A stretch of DNA of 64,000 nt from Pseudoclavibacter caeni (GCF_008831125.1 NZ_WBKA01000005.1:54816-118815); one strand, 5' to 3'; positions 1 to 9,369 are shown, numbered from the stretch's first letter. The notes: a model not told the origin generated them from the letters alone. Program-made: numbers and translations.

Positions 1-129
1 CGTGCCATATGGGCCCCCCCCGCCGCCGACCGCCACCCGGCGCCGGGCCCGCCCGGGCGCCCCCCCGCGACACGATTCTACGGCACGCGGGACGATGCCG
101 ATGACCACCCCGACGGGCGGAATAGACGG

Positions 130-678
130 TCAGGCGGCCTGGAGGATGAACTCCGCCTCGATGCGGATGCGCACGTCGCTGCCGAGCAGCACCCCGCCGG
201 TCTCGAGCGCGGCGTTCCACTCGAGGCCGAAGTCCTCGCGGCGGATCCTCGTCTCCGCCTCCACGCCGAGCACCGTCTGGCCGTACGGGCTCGTGGCGAT
301 GCCGCCGATCTCGGTGTCGAGGGTCACCGACCGGGTGACGCCACGGATGGTCAGGTCGCCGGTCACCTGGTACTCGTCGCCCGAGCCGCTCACCCCGGTG
401 GAGACGAACGCGATCTCGGGGTGCTGCTCGCTGTCGAAGAAGTCGGGGGTGCGCAGGTGCGCGTCCCGGTCGGGGTTGCCGGTGCTGATGCTCGCGGTGC
501 GCACCTGCGCCTCGACCGCGGAGTCCTCGACCCGGTCGGCGGTCGTCAGCGTCGCCGAGACGTCGACGAAGCGGCCGCGGAACTTCGTGACCAGATGGCG
601 CACGGAGAACGAGACGGTGCTGTGGGCGGGGTCGAGCTGCCAGGTGCCGGCGACGAAGCCGGGGACGGGTGCGGTCAT
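130..678 (-). CDS. YceI family protein
   Basis: A 182-residue YceI-family protein. This lipocalin-like beta-barrel family binds polyisoprenoid-type lipids; the ligand here is unknown. The family start is clear (WQLDPAHSTVSFSVRH from about residue 14), as is the C-terminal block NAALETGGVLLGSDVRIRIE. No signal peptide or membrane segment is visible, so it is probably cytoplasmic, as in most actinobacterial copies. The ATG at 678 follows an AGAGGA ribosome-binding site. The upstream region holds a MarR-like palindrome at 728-739 and a 9-bp near-perfect inverted repeat at 702-720 in the presumed leader. The gene stands alone. Family assignment is firm; function is open. Confidence 0.9.
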   Translation of the reverse strand: MTAPVPGFVAGTWQLDPAHSTVSFSVRHLVTKFRGRFVDVSATLTTADRVEDSAVEAQVRTASISTGNPDRDAHLRTPDFFDSEQHPEIAFVSTGVSGSGDEYQVTGDLTIRGVTRSVTLDTEIGGIATSPYGQTVLGVEAETRIRREDFGLEWNAALETGGVLLGSDVRIRIEAEFILQAA

Positions 679-727
679 GGAGGGGTCCTCTCGAATCTGT
701 AGAGGCGCACGGTGCGTCTCGCAGTAT

Positions 728-739
728 TTGTATCTACAA
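728..739 (-). promoter_or_regulatory. MarR-like operator upstream of the YceI gene
   Basis: A perfect palindrome of arms TTGTA and TACAA around a 2-bp centre lies about 50 bp upstream of the YceI start, just upstream of an AATACT -10-like hexamer at 723-728. It has the same size and spacing as the TTGCA/TGCAA palindrome in the promoter of the MarR operon at 63.96 kb. MarR control is inferred. Confidence 0.45.
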
Positions 740-810
740 CATGTTCGTGAGGGCTATTCCACCGCGGCGGACGCGCGTGCCCCGGGCGTGTCGCCGCTCC
801 GCCACGCCTC

Positions 811-1554
811 TCAGCGCAGCGTGCGCCGCGGTCGCGGGTCCAGCCGCTCCATCCCCCACAGCGTCACGCGGCACATCGCCTCGAGGATGATGCCGAGATC
901 CATCTTGGAGCGGCCGAGACCGCGCTCGACGAACGTGATCGGCATCTCGACGATCTCGTAGCCGGCGGCGACCGCCCGCCGCAGCACGTCGATCTGGAAG
1001 CAGTAGCCGTGGCTCTCCGCCCCGGCGAGGTCGAGCTCGCGCGGCGCCGCCGCGGGCAGGACGCGGAACCCGGCCGTCACATCGCGCTGGGGCAGGCCGA
1101 GCAGCACCCGAGAGTACACGCTCGCCGACCGGGAGAGCACGCTGCGATGCCACGGCCAGTTGACGATCGCGCCGCCCGGCACCCACCGCGAGCCGAGCAC
1201 GAGCCGGTGCGGCCCCGCCTGGACGAGGAGATCCGGCAGCTGTTCCGGGCGATGCGAGCCGTCGGCGTCCATCTCCACGAGCCACTCGAACCCGTGTGCG
1301 ACGCCCCAGTCGAAACCCGCGATGTAGGCGGGGCCGAGCCCCTCCTTGGCGGTGCGGTGCAGCACAGACACCCCCGGGTGACGGGCGGCGAGGGCGTCGG
1401 CGATGTCGCCCGTGCCATCCGGGGAGGCGTCGTCGACGACGAGCACCGCGATCGTCGGCAGCGCGGCCAGCACACGGTCGACGACGCCAGGCAGCGACTC
1501 GGCCTCGTTGTACGTGGGGATGACGACCAGGGTCTGCTCCGGGCGTGCGCTCAT
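811..1554 (-). CDS. polyprenol monophosphomannose synthase (GT2 family)
   Basis: A 247-residue family 2 glycosyltransferase of the dolichyl/polyprenol-phosphate mannose synthase type. It transfers mannose from GDP-mannose to a polyprenyl phosphate, giving the lipid donor for mannosylated lipids and glycoproteins at the actinobacterial membrane. Seen: the N-terminal VVIPTYNEAESLP nucleotide-binding start, VVDDASPDGTG, the metal-binding EMDADGSH (DXD-type) near residue 93, and a VLGSRWVPGG block. It lacks the C-terminal membrane segments some homologs have, so it is probably a peripheral catalytic subunit like mycobacterial Ppm1 domain 2. Its start overlaps the fadD stop by 4 nt (ATGA), so the two are translationally coupled. 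Confidence 0.88.
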   Translation of the reverse strand: MSARPEQTLVVIPTYNEAESLPGVVDRVLAALPTIAVLVVDDASPDGTGDIADALAARHPGVSVLHRTAKEGLGPAYIAGFDWGVAHGFEWLVEMDADGSHRPEQLPDLLVQAGPHRLVLGSRWVPGGAIVNWPWHRSVLSRSASVYSRVLLGLPQRDVTAGFRVLPAAAPRELDLAGAESHGYCFQIDVLRRAVAAGYEIVEMPITFVERGLGRSKMDLGIILEAMCRVTLWGMERLDPRPRRTLR

Positions 1555-3299
1555 CCGCGCAGCTCGCGGCGGACGACCTTGCCGACGGCGGAGACGGGCA
1601 GATCGTCACGGAACTCGTAGTAACGGGGGCGCTTGTAGCCGGTCAGGTAGCGGCGGGCGTACTGGCGCACCTCCTCCTCGGTGAGGTCGGGGTCGCGGGG
1701 GACGATGAACGCCTTGACCGCCTCACCCGAGTGCTCGTCCGGCACACCGATGACGCCGACCGCGCGGATGCGCGGATGGGCGGAGAGGACCTCCTCCACC
1801 TCGTTCGGGTACACGTTGAAGCCGGAGACCGAGATCATGTCCTTGCGCCGGTCGACGATGCTGAAGTAGCCGTCCGGGCGCTGCACGGCGATGTCGCCCG
1901 TGCTCAGCCAGCCGTCGGCGGAGATCACCCGCGCGGTCTCCTCCGGCTGCCCCCAGTACCCCTTCATCACCTGGGGGCCGCGCACCTGCAGCTCGCCGGT
2001 GGCGCCGTACGGCAGCGGGGCGCCGGCCTCGTCGACGACCCGGATCTCGGTCGACGGCAGCGGGATGCCGACGGTGCCGATGACCGGCGGCCGCCAGGTC
2101 GGGTTCACGCTCACCACCGGTGAGGCCTCGGTCAGGCCGTACCCCTCCAGCAGCGGCCGGTGGGTGAGCTCCTGCCACGCGTCCGCGGTGGAGACCCGCA
2201 TCGCCATGCCACCGGCGACGGTGAGCTTGAGAAAGCCCAGATCGGCCCGGCGGAACCGCTTCGATTCGAGCAGCGCCTGGGCCAGGGTGGAGACGAGGAT
2301 GACCACGCTCGTGCGCTCGCGCACGATCGTCCGCGCCAGCGCGTCCACCTCACGGGGATTCGTGACGAGCACGTTGTGCAGCCCGTACGAGAAGAAGCAC
2401 AGACAGTTCACCGTCATGCAGAACACGTGGTACAGCGGCAGCGCGGCGAGCACGCTCTCGCCGCCCTCCTCGAGGACCACCCGCATCCAGTGCCGCATGC
2501 CCTGCGCGTCGCTCAGCAGGCTCGCGTGCGAGAGCATCGCGCCCTTCGGCGTGCCCGTGGTGCCGCCGGTGAACTGCAGCAGGGCGACGTCGTCGCGGCC
2601 GGCGGCGACCGGCTCGAGGGTCAGCCCGGCACCCTGCGCGAGCGCGTCGCGGAAGGCGACGGCCCCGGGCAGGTCGTAGGCGGGGATCATCCGCTTCACC
2701 CGCATCCCGAGACTGGTGAGCACGCGACGCGGGGCGCTCCACAGGTCGGCCGGGCCAGTGATGATCACATGGCGCAGTGTCGTCTCCGGCAGGATGGCGG
2801 AGAGCCTGTCGGCGAACACCTCGAGCACGACGATCGCGACGGCCTCGGCGCGGAGGATGAGGTCCTTCGTCTCGGGGGCGGTGTACAGCGGGTTCGCGTT
2901 GACGACGACGAGCCCGGCCTTCAACGCCCCGAACAGGGCGATCGGGTACTGCAGCAGGTTCGGCATCTGCAGCACGATGCGGTCGCCTGGCTGCAGCCCG
3001 AGCCCCTGCTGCAGCCAGGCGGCGAAGTCGTCGGAGAGCCGGCGGACGTCCGCGAACGAGAGGGTCTGCCCCATGTTCGTGAAGGCCGGCCGGTCGGCGA
3101 ACCGCTCGCACACACGGTCCACCAGTGCGGGGATCGTCTCGTCCTCGAGGGGTCCGACCTCGCTGGGGACGTCGTCCGGATACAGATCGAGCCACGGCAT
3201 CGGGGTCGGGTCGTCGCAGTCCCCCGGCAGCGGCGCCGACGCCGGCGCGGACGCGGTCGTCGCGTCCTCCGGCCCATCGCGCAGAGTGTCGTCAGTCAC
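1551..3299 (-). CDS. fadD: long-chain fatty-acid-CoA ligase
   Basis: A 582-residue AMP-forming acyl-CoA synthetase that activates fatty acids with ATP and CoA. Seen: the P-loop signature LLQFTGGTTGTPKGA, the A8 hinge region SVSGFNVYPNEVEE, the STGDIA motif, and the C-terminal catalytic lysine in PVSAVGKVVRREL. I chose the GTG start at 3299 because a CATAAT -10 box ends 6 nt before it, which suits a leaderless mRNA; an in-frame start is possible up to 3341, which would add 14 residues. It leads a two-gene operon with the mannose synthase and diverges from mntR. The lipid substrate is inferred from family membership; medium- and long-chain substrates are both possible. Confidence 0.85.
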   Translation of the reverse strand: MTDDTLRDGPEDATTASAPASAPLPGDCDDPTPMPWLDLYPDDVPSEVGPLEDETIPALVDRVCERFADRPAFTNMGQTLSFADVRRLSDDFAAWLQQGLGLQPGDRIVLQMPNLLQYPIALFGALKAGLVVVNANPLYTAPETKDLILRAEAVAIVVLEVFADRLSAILPETTLRHVIITGPADLWSAPRRVLTSLGMRVKRMIPAYDLPGAVAFRDALAQGAGLTLEPVAAGRDDVALLQFTGGTTGTPKGAMLSHASLLSDAQGMRHWMRVVLEEGGESVLAALPLYHVFCMTVNCLCFFSYGLHNVLVTNPREVDALARTIVRERTSVVILVSTLAQALLESKRFRRADLGFLKLTVAGGMAMRVSTADAWQELTHRPLLEGYGLTEASPVVSVNPTWRPPVIGTVGIPLPSTEIRVVDEAGAPLPYGATGELQVRGPQVMKGYWGQPEETARVISADGWLSTGDIAVQRPDGYFSIVDRRKDMISVSGFNVYPNEVEEVLSAHPRIRAVGVIGVPDEHSGEAVKAFIVPRDPDLTEEEVRQYARRYLTGYKRPRYYEFRDDLPVSAVGKVVRRELRG

Positions 3300-3311
3300 C
3301 CTCCGATTATG
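3300..3311 (-). promoter_or_regulatory. leaderless-type promoter of fadD
   Basis: CATAAT on the minus strand (3306-3311) is followed by 6 nt and the GTG start at 3299. This spacing places the transcription start at or next to the start codon. Confidence 0.45.
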
Positions 3312-3381
3312 CCCCACGGGCATGACGGCGGCCCGGCACACCTCGAGACACGCATGGACGCGGCCGCGGGCCCGGCCGGGA

Positions 3382-3394
3382 TAGACTCGTGCGC
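3382..3394 (+). promoter_or_regulatory. leaderless-type promoter of mntR
   Basis: TAGACT at 3382-3387, then 7 nt, then ATG at 3395. No ribosome-binding site precedes the ATG. This decides for the ATG over the in-frame GTG at 3389, which would lie only 1 nt from the -10 box. Confidence 0.55.
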
Positions 3395-4066
3395 ATGCCC
3401 ACCGCCGACCACACGCTCTCGCAGACCAATGAGGACTATCTGAAGGTGATCTGGGAGTTCTCCGAGTGGTCAGGCGCGCCGATCACCCCCGGACATCTCG
3501 CCGAGCGGATGGGACTGACCCGCTCCACCGTCTCCGAGGGTGTGCGGCGGCTGACCGATCTGGGCCTCGTCGAGCACGAGCGCTACGGCACCGTGGCGCT
3601 CACCCCCGAGGGCGAGCGGACGGCCGTGCGCATGGTGCGCTGCCACCGCATCCTCGAGACGTTCCTTGTCTCCTACCTCGGCTACGACTGGGACGAGGTG
3701 CACGAGGAGGCCGAGGTGCTCGAGCACGCGGTCAGCGCGCGGATGATCGAGCGGCTCGACGCCCGGCTCAACCATCCGGTGCGCGACCCGCACGGCGACC
3801 CGATCCCCCGGGCCGATGGCACGATCCCGGCACTGGAGGCGCGGCCGCTGAGCGAGGTGCCCGCCGGGCACACCGTCACCGTGCGGCGGGTGAACGACGA
3901 CAACCCGGAGCTGCTGCGCTACCTGGCGACGATCGGGCTGCACCTGGACAGCACGCTGACCGTGCTCGACCGCGTCGAGGTGGCCGGCACGATGCGGTTG
4001 CTGCTCGGCGACCGGCAGCTGGACATCGGCATCCCCGCCGCGCGCGGCATCCTCGTCGCCGACTGA
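3395..4066 (+). CDS. mntR: DtxR-family metal-dependent regulator, manganese type
   Basis: A 223-residue DtxR-family repressor: N-terminal winged helix (GLTRSTVSEGVRRLTDLG near residues 44-61), dimerisation domain, and a C-terminal SH3/FeoA-like domain (from about residue 150). The metal-1 ligands look like MntR rather than DtxR/IdeR: the first-helix residue is Asp (in NEDYLKVIW), His is present in VRCHRILETF, and the central motif is E-V-L-E-H, with Glu where DtxR and IdeR have Cys102. That set is known from Mn(II)-responsive MntR. It probably represses manganese uptake genes, none of which lie in this window. It converges on cydC with a 10-nt gap. Confidence 0.8.
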   Translation: MPTADHTLSQTNEDYLKVIWEFSEWSGAPITPGHLAERMGLTRSTVSEGVRRLTDLGLVEHERYGTVALTPEGERTAVRMVRCHRILETFLVSYLGYDWDEVHEEAEVLEHAVSARMIERLDARLNHPVRDPHGDPIPRADGTIPALEARPLSEVPAGHTVTVRRVNDDNPELLRYLATIGLHLDSTLTVLDRVEVAGTMRLLLGDRQLDIGIPAARGILVAD

Positions 4067-4076
4067 GCCGCCGCCG

Positions 4077-5714
4077 TCACCGGGGCGCGCGGGCCCAAGA
4101 GACCGCGCCGTCCTCGGAGACGTGCAGGACGGGGCCGGGCCACTCCTCGTCCTCGCGGTGCGACACCCACAGCACGGTGCGGTCGGCGAGTCCCAGGACG
4201 AGCCGGCGGACGCGCCCGGCCGTGTCCCGGTCGAGCTGGCTGGTCGCCTCGTCGACGAGCAGCACAGGCGCCGAGGTGAGCAGCGCGCGGGCGAGGCCGA
4301 GCCGCTGGGCCTGGCCGCCGGACAGGCGGCGGGCGCCGCGTCCCCCGCCGAGCCTGGTCTCGAGGCCCCGGGGCAGACCGGCGACGAGGACGCCGAGCCC
4401 CACGGCGGCGAGGACCCCCTCCAGTGCCTCTTCCGTGGCCGCCGGCGCGGCGACGCGCAGGTTCGCCGCGATCGTGTCGTCGAACAGGAAGGTGTGCTGG
4501 TCGACGACGGCCACCGTCGCCACCACCTGCTCGCGGGAGAGGGCCGTGAGCGGCACCCCGTCGATCGTGATGCCCCCCGTATCGGGGTCGTGCACGCGGG
4601 CGATCAGATCGAGCAGCGTGGACTTGCCCGACCCGCTCGAGCCCGTGATGCGCACCTTCGCCCCGGCCGGCACGCGCAGCGGCTGCGGCACGCGCACCCC
4701 GCGGCCGGCTGCGCGCGTCGCCTCGAGCGGACCGATGACGAGCGCGCCCCGGCGCGGGAGCACGGCCGCCGGCCGGGACGGCGCGGGCACGGCGGGCGGG
4801 CCCGAGAGCACCTGGTCGATGCGGTCGGCCGCGGCGACCACCTCGCGCCAGTGGTCGGCGAACCCGACGACCGAGACGGGGCCGGCGAACCCGGCCACCC
4901 CGATCGCGAGGACGGCCGCCACGGCCGCGGCTCCGGCCGGGGCCGCGACGAGCGCCGCGAGCACCACGGTCGCCAGGTGGACGACGGTCACCAGGGTGTC
5001 CCGGACCGTGGCGCGGCGATCCGCCACCGCGTCGAGGGCGCCGGCCTTGTCCACGAGATCGCCCCAGCCCCGCGTGCGGCGCGGCAGGGCGCCGAGGCCG
5101 AGGAGGTCGTCGCGGGCGTGGACGGTCTCCGCGGCGAACTGGCTCATCGCCGCGCCCTGCCGGGCGCGCCGGGCAGCGAGGGCGCCGTCCCCTCCCCCGC
5201 CGAGCAGGGCCGCGAGCACCGCGACGAGCAGGCCCGCGGCGAGCACCGCCGCCGGCGCCGGGCCGGCGAGCACGGCGGCACCCCACACCAGGGCGACGGG
5301 GGTGAGCACGGCGGCGATCGCCGGCACGATCGTGTGGGCGAAGAACACCTCCAGTGCGTCGACGTCCCGGCCCGTGCGGGCGAGCAGGTCGCCGCTGCGA
5401 CCGGTCTCGGCGATCGCCGGCGCCTGGGGCAGCAGCGCGGCGAACACGCGCACGCGCAGCCGGGCGAGCAGGATGAACGCGACCCGGTGCCCCAGATACT
5501 GCTCGCCGTAGCGGGTGAGGCCCTTGAGTAGGGCGAGGCCGAGCAGGGCGAGCACGACCGGCGTGATCGGCCCGCCGGCGAGGACGGCGAGCACCCCGGT
5601 CACGAGCGCCGCCACGGCGGTCAGCTGGGTGACGACGCGCAGCAGGAGCGAGCCGGCGAGCGTCCACCGGAACCCCCGGGTCATCGGCAGCAGCAGGTGC
5701 AGTGTCCGCCTCAT
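4077..5714 (-). CDS. cydC: ABC exporter permease/ATPase, CydC-like
   Basis: A 545-residue fused membrane-ATPase half transporter: about six N-terminal hydrophobic segments, then Walker A GSSGSGKST, signature LSGGQAQR and Walker B PVLLVDEATS. The cytoplasmic motif DLLARTGRDVDALEVFF matches the CydC pattern (LLxRxxxDVDxL). CydDC exports thiols such as cysteine and glutathione and is needed for cytochrome bd assembly. The start at 5714 overlaps the cydD stop as ATGA, so the two subunits are coupled. No cydAB lies nearby, so the CydDC name rests on sequence pattern alone; another heterodimeric ABC exporter is possible. Confidence 0.62.
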   Translation of the reverse strand: MRRTLHLLLPMTRGFRWTLAGSLLLRVVTQLTAVAALVTGVLAVLAGGPITPVVLALLGLALLKGLTRYGEQYLGHRVAFILLARLRVRVFAALLPQAPAIAETGRSGDLLARTGRDVDALEVFFAHTIVPAIAAVLTPVALVWGAAVLAGPAPAAVLAAGLLVAVLAALLGGGGDGALAARRARQGAAMSQFAAETVHARDDLLGLGALPRRTRGWGDLVDKAGALDAVADRRATVRDTLVTVVHLATVVLAALVAAPAGAAAVAAVLAIGVAGFAGPVSVVGFADHWREVVAAADRIDQVLSGPPAVPAPSRPAAVLPRRGALVIGPLEATRAAGRGVRVPQPLRVPAGAKVRITGSSGSGKSTLLDLIARVHDPDTGGITIDGVPLTALSREQVVATVAVVDQHTFLFDDTIAANLRVAAPAATEEALEGVLAAVGLGVLVAGLPRGLETRLGGGRGARRLSGGQAQRLGLARALLTSAPVLLVDEATSQLDRDTAGRVRRLVLGLADRTVLWVSHREDEEWPGPVLHVSEDGAVSWARAPR

Positions 5715-7405
5715 CGCCTGGTCTCCTCGGCGACGTCGTGCAGCCCGTGCGCATCGAGCCGGCACAGTGGCATCCGGCGGCCGAACCGGGCGGGGTCGTG
5801 GGTGACCACGATGACGGTGAGGCGGTCGGGCAGCCCGGCGATCGTGTCGACGATCTCGTCGGCGACGGCGCCGTCGAGACCGCTGGTCGGCTCGTCGATG
5901 AGCAGCAGGTCCGGGTCGGTCAGCAGGGCCCGGGCGAGCGCGAGGCGGTGGCGCTGCCCGCCGGAGAGGCCGGCTCCGCGCTCCCCGAGCGGCAGGTCGA
6001 GCCCGCCCCGATCGCGAATGAGGCCGTCGAGCCGCACCGCGGCGAGGGCGCGCTCGACGCGGGTGTCGAAGTCCTCCTCCTCCGCTCCCGGGGCCAGGCC
6101 GAGCAGCAGGTTGTCGCGCACGGTGCCGGAGAGGATGACGGGGTTCTGCACGACGGTGCGGGTGACGAGCCCGGGGGCGCGCTCGACGCGTCCCGCGGTG
6201 GGCTGGAGACGCCCGGCGAGCAGGGCGAGCAGGGTCGACTTGCCGATCCCGCTGGGCCCGCTGATCGCGATGCGGTCGCCCTGCTGGAGGACGAGGTCGA
6301 CCGGGGCGAGGCGGACGCGGCCCTCCGGCGTGGCTACCGTCGCCTGGTCCAGCCGGGCCAGGATGGGCCCGGGGTGGGCCAAGCCGGCACCCCGGGGACG
6401 AGCGGCGTCGTCCGCCGGGGTCGCAGGCGTCTGGGTGACGCCGGCCGCGGCGAGGGCCTGCCCGGCCCGCCGGCCCTGCGCGCGCAGGTAGAAGAACTTG
6501 CCGATCACGTCGAGCGGGGCGCTCATCACCACGGTGAGCAGCACGACGGCGACGCCCTGGCCCGGGGTGATCGCCCCGCCCCGGGACCGGGCCATCGCCA
6601 GCCCGGTGCCGGCGGCGAGGACGGCGGCGTAGAACCCGGCGTCGAGCAGCAGGATCAGGGTCTGGTTGACGGCGAGCAGACGCATGATCTCGGCCCGCTG
6701 CCGCTCGGCCGCCCGGGCGAGGCGCGTCAGGCGCCGCTCGCCGGCACCGAACAGGGCGAGCGTGCGCAGTCCCTGCAGGCTCTGCAGGAACGTGATCGCC
6801 AGCGAGGCCTCGCGGTGTCGCCAGCCGCCGGTCGATCGGGCGGTGAGCCGCTGCAGCCCGCCGACGAGCAGCACTGCGGCGACAAGGCAGACGAGCAGCC
6901 AGCCGGCCAGCGGCCCGTCGACGGCGAGGGCGACGAGCGCGAGCACGACGAGCGGGGCCACGAGCGCCGCGAGGATGCCGCCGCGGAACTCGGCCCGGTA
7001 GGTGGCGTGGGAGACGGCGCCGTCGACGGCGAGGTCGGCGACGTCCCCCTCCTCGGGCAGCGCCTGCGACGCGGGGTCGGCGAGCAGGCGAAGCCGCAGG
7101 TCGCGGGCGATGCGGCGCCGGGCGGCGTCCTGCAGCATCCGGCCGGCCACCTCGCACGCCACGGCGGCGACGAGGGCGACGGCCGCCGCGAGGACGGGTC
7201 GCGCCGGATCGGCGGGGGCGTCGACGAGCCCGCCCAGCGCCAGCACGCCGATGCCGAGGGCGAGAGTGCGGGCGACGCCCAGGCCGAGGCCGGCCCGAGA
7301 CATCCACGCCGCGGCCCGGGGGACGGCGGGCTCGCGGGGTGCGGGATGGGTGGCGCCGGGGCGTCGTGCAGGGGGTGAGACGGATGCCGGGGGCTGATGT
7401 GGCAT
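5711..7405 (-). CDS. cydD: ABC exporter permease/ATPase, CydD-like
   Basis: A 564-residue half transporter, partner of the downstream CydC-like protein. The N-terminal 300 residues carry about six membrane segments; the ATPase domain has Walker A GPSGIGKST, signature LSGGQRHR and Walker B LLLIDEPTSGLDG. The segment LQSLQGLRTLALFGAGE resembles the CydD coupling region. A Pro-rich stretch precedes the first membrane span, so the true start could lie slightly downstream. The ATG at 7405 was chosen because TAAGCT lies 6 nt before it, giving a leaderless transcript. The gene diverges from ilvD across only 50 bp. Substrate is inferred. Confidence 0.6.
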   Translation of the reverse strand: MPHQPPASVSPPARRPGATHPAPREPAVPRAAAWMSRAGLGLGVARTLALGIGVLALGGLVDAPADPARPVLAAAVALVAAVACEVAGRMLQDAARRRIARDLRLRLLADPASQALPEEGDVADLAVDGAVSHATYRAEFRGGILAALVAPLVVLALVALAVDGPLAGWLLVCLVAAVLLVGGLQRLTARSTGGWRHREASLAITFLQSLQGLRTLALFGAGERRLTRLARAAERQRAEIMRLLAVNQTLILLLDAGFYAAVLAAGTGLAMARSRGGAITPGQGVAVVLLTVVMSAPLDVIGKFFYLRAQGRRAGQALAAAGVTQTPATPADDAARPRGAGLAHPGPILARLDQATVATPEGRVRLAPVDLVLQQGDRIAISGPSGIGKSTLLALLAGRLQPTAGRVERAPGLVTRTVVQNPVILSGTVRDNLLLGLAPGAEEEDFDTRVERALAAVRLDGLIRDRGGLDLPLGERGAGLSGGQRHRLALARALLTDPDLLLIDEPTSGLDGAVADEIVDTIAGLPDRLTVIVVTHDPARFGRRMPLCRLDAHGLHDVAEETRR

Positions 7406-7417
7406 AGGTCGAGCTTA
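7406..7417 (-). promoter_or_regulatory. leaderless-type promoter of cydDC
   Basis: TAAGCT on the minus strand (7412-7417), then 6 nt, then ATG at 7405. No ribosome-binding site precedes the start. Confidence 0.5.
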
Positions 7418-7442
7418 CCCGTGGCCGTCGGGGGAGCCGGAG

Positions 7443-7455
7443 TAGCATCGAGAAC
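7443..7455 (+). promoter_or_regulatory. leaderless-type promoter of ilvD
   Basis: TAGCAT at 7443-7448, then 7 nt, then ATG at 7456. It sits back-to-back with the cydD promoter inside a 50-bp gap. Confidence 0.5.
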
Positions 7456-9312
7456 ATGGCCACTTTGAGATCACGGACCGTCACCCACGGCAGGAACATG
7501 GCCGGTGCGCGCGCGCTGCTGCGTGCCGCCGGCGTCGACGGATCGGACTTCGGCAAGCCCATCATCGCCGTCGCGAACAGCTTCACCGAGTTCGTCCCGG
7601 GGCACACGCATCTCGCCCCGGTCGGACGTGTCGTCTCCAAGGCGATCAAAGAGGCCGGCGGCATCCCCCGCGAGTTCAACACGATCGCCGTCGACGACGG
7701 CATCGCGATGGGGCACTCGGGCATGCTCTACTCGCTGCCGAGCCGCGATCTGATCGCCGACTCGGTCGAGTACATGGTCAACGCCCACCAGGCCGACGCG
7801 CTGGTGTGCATCTCCAACTGCGACAAGATCACCCCCGGGATGCTGCTGGCCGCGCTGCGCCTGAACATCCCGACCGTCTTCGTCTCCGGCGGTCCGATGG
7901 AGGGCGGCACGACGGTGCTCGTCGACGGCACCGTGCGCAGGCGCACCGAGCTGATCTCGGTGATGTCCGGCACCGCCGACCCGAACCTCAGCGACGAGAA
8001 CCTGCTGCGGCTCGAGCAGACCGCCTGCCCCACCTGTGGGTCGTGCTCGGGCATGTTCACCGCGAACTCGATGAACTGCCTGGTCGAGGCGCTGGGACTC
8101 GCCCTGCCCGGCAACGGCACCACGCTCGCCACGCACACCGCCCGACGCGGCCTGTTCGAGCAGGCCGGCCGGCTCATCGTGGAGCTCGCCCACCGGTACT
8201 ACGACGAGGACGACGACAGCATCCTGCCGCGGTCGATCGCCACCCGGGCCGCGTTCGGCAACGCGATGGCGATGGACATCGCCATGGGCGGGTCGACGAA
8301 CACGATCCTCCACCTGCTCGCCGCAGCCCAGGAGGCCGGCGTCGACTACACGATGAAGGACATCAACGACCTGTCGCACCACGTGCCCTGCATCTGCAAG
8401 GTGGCCCCGAACGGCAGCTACCTGGTGGAGGACGTGCACCGGGCCGGTGGCATCCCCGCCATCCTCGGCGAGCTGCGCCGGGCCGGGCTGCTCGACGAGC
8501 ACGTGCACAGCATCCACCACTCCGATCTCGACAGCGCGCTGGCCGAGTGGGACATCCGCGGCGGCTCTCCGAGCGCCGAGGCGGTCGAGCTGTTCCACGC
8601 CGCGCCCGGCTGCAGGCGCACCACCGAGGCGTTCTCGCAGTCGGAGCGGTGGGAGTCGCTTGACACCGATGCCGAGAACGGCTGCATCCACTCGGTCGAG
8701 CACGCGTACACCGCTGACGGCGGCCTGGCCGTGCTGTACGGCAACCTCGCCGAGGACGGCTGCGTCGTGAAGACCGCGGGCGTCGACGCGTCGATCCTCA
8801 CGTTCACCGGCCCGGCTGTGGTCGTCGAGTCGCAGGAGGATGCCGTCAAGGTCATCCTCGACAAGACCGTCCAGGCCGGCGACGTGGTCGTCGTGCGCTA
8901 CGAGGGTCCGAAGGGCGGCCCCGGCATGCAGGAGATGCTGTACCCGACGAGCTTCCTGAAGGGTCGCGGCCTCGGCAAGCAGTGCGCGCTGATCACCGAC
9001 GGCCGGTTCTCCGGTGGCACCTCCGGGCTGTCGATCGGCCATGTCTCCCCAGAGGCGGCGTCCGGCGGCGTTATCGCGCTCGTGCGCGACGGCGACTCGA
9101 TCACCATCGACATCCCGAACCGCACGATCACGCTCAACGTGCCCGAGGAGGAGCTCGCCGACCGGCGGGCCGAGCTCGAGGCGCACGGCGGCTACCACCC
9201 CGCGCATCGTGACCGGCAGGTCTCCACCGCGCTGAAGCTGTACGGGGCCCTGGCCACCTCCGCGGACAAGGGCGCCGTGCGCGACCGGGCGCGGATCGAG
9301 GCGATGTTCTAG
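7456..9312 (+). CDS. ilvD: dihydroxy-acid dehydratase
   Basis: A 618-residue IlvD, the full length of the enterobacterial type. It dehydrates 2,3-dihydroxy-isovalerate and 2,3-dihydroxy-3-methylvalerate in valine and isoleucine synthesis and needs an iron-sulfur cluster and Mg2+. Cluster-ligand motifs are visible: [13 protein letters not shown] near residue 118 and [19 protein letters not shown] near residue 194. The substrate-site block [15 protein letters not shown] is near the C terminus. No other ilv gene is in the window. A strong hairpin follows at 9333-9369. Confidence 0.97.
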   Translation: MATLRSRTVTHGRNMAGARALLRAAGVDGSDFGKPIIAVANSFTEFVPGHTHLAPVGRVVSKAIKEAGGIPREFNTIAVDDGIAMGHSGMLYSLPSRDLIADSVEYMVNAHQADALVCISNCDKITPGMLLAALRLNIPTVFVSGGPMEGGTTVLVDGTVRRRTELISVMSGTADPNLSDENLLRLEQTACPTCGSCSGMFTANSMNCLVEALGLALPGNGTTLATHTARRGLFEQAGRLIVELAHRYYDEDDDSILPRSIATRAAFGNAMAMDIAMGGSTNTILHLLAAAQEAGVDYTMKDINDLSHHVPCICKVAPNGSYLVEDVHRAGGIPAILGELRRAGLLDEHVHSIHHSDLDSALAEWDIRGGSPSAEAVELFHAAPGCRRTTEAFSQSERWESLDTDAENGCIHSVEHAYTADGGLAVLYGNLAEDGCVVKTAGVDASILTFTGPAVVVESQEDAVKVILDKTVQAGDVVVVRYEGPKGGPGMQEMLYPTSFLKGRGLGKQCALITDGRFSGGTSGLSIGHVSPEAASGGVIALVRDGDSITIDIPNRTITLNVPEEELADRRAELEAHGGYHPAHRDRQVSTALKLYGALATSADKGAVRDRARIEAMF

Positions 9313-9332
9313 CCGCGCACCGCGACCGTCAC

Positions 9333-9369
9333 GAGGGCGGGTGTCGATGACAGGCGGGTGCCCGCCCTC
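9333..9369 (+). terminator. probable terminator after ilvD
   Basis: Inverted arms GAGGGCGGG (9333-9341) and CCCGCCCTC (9361-9369), 9 bp perfect, 20 nt after the ilvD stop. No T-run follows, as is common in high-GC actinobacteria. Confidence 0.55.

Noticed and set aside
1-129. A gene at the left edge (open frame from position 2)
   Set aside because: The translation is Pro/Arg-rich with no domain and continues antisense through the YceI gene.
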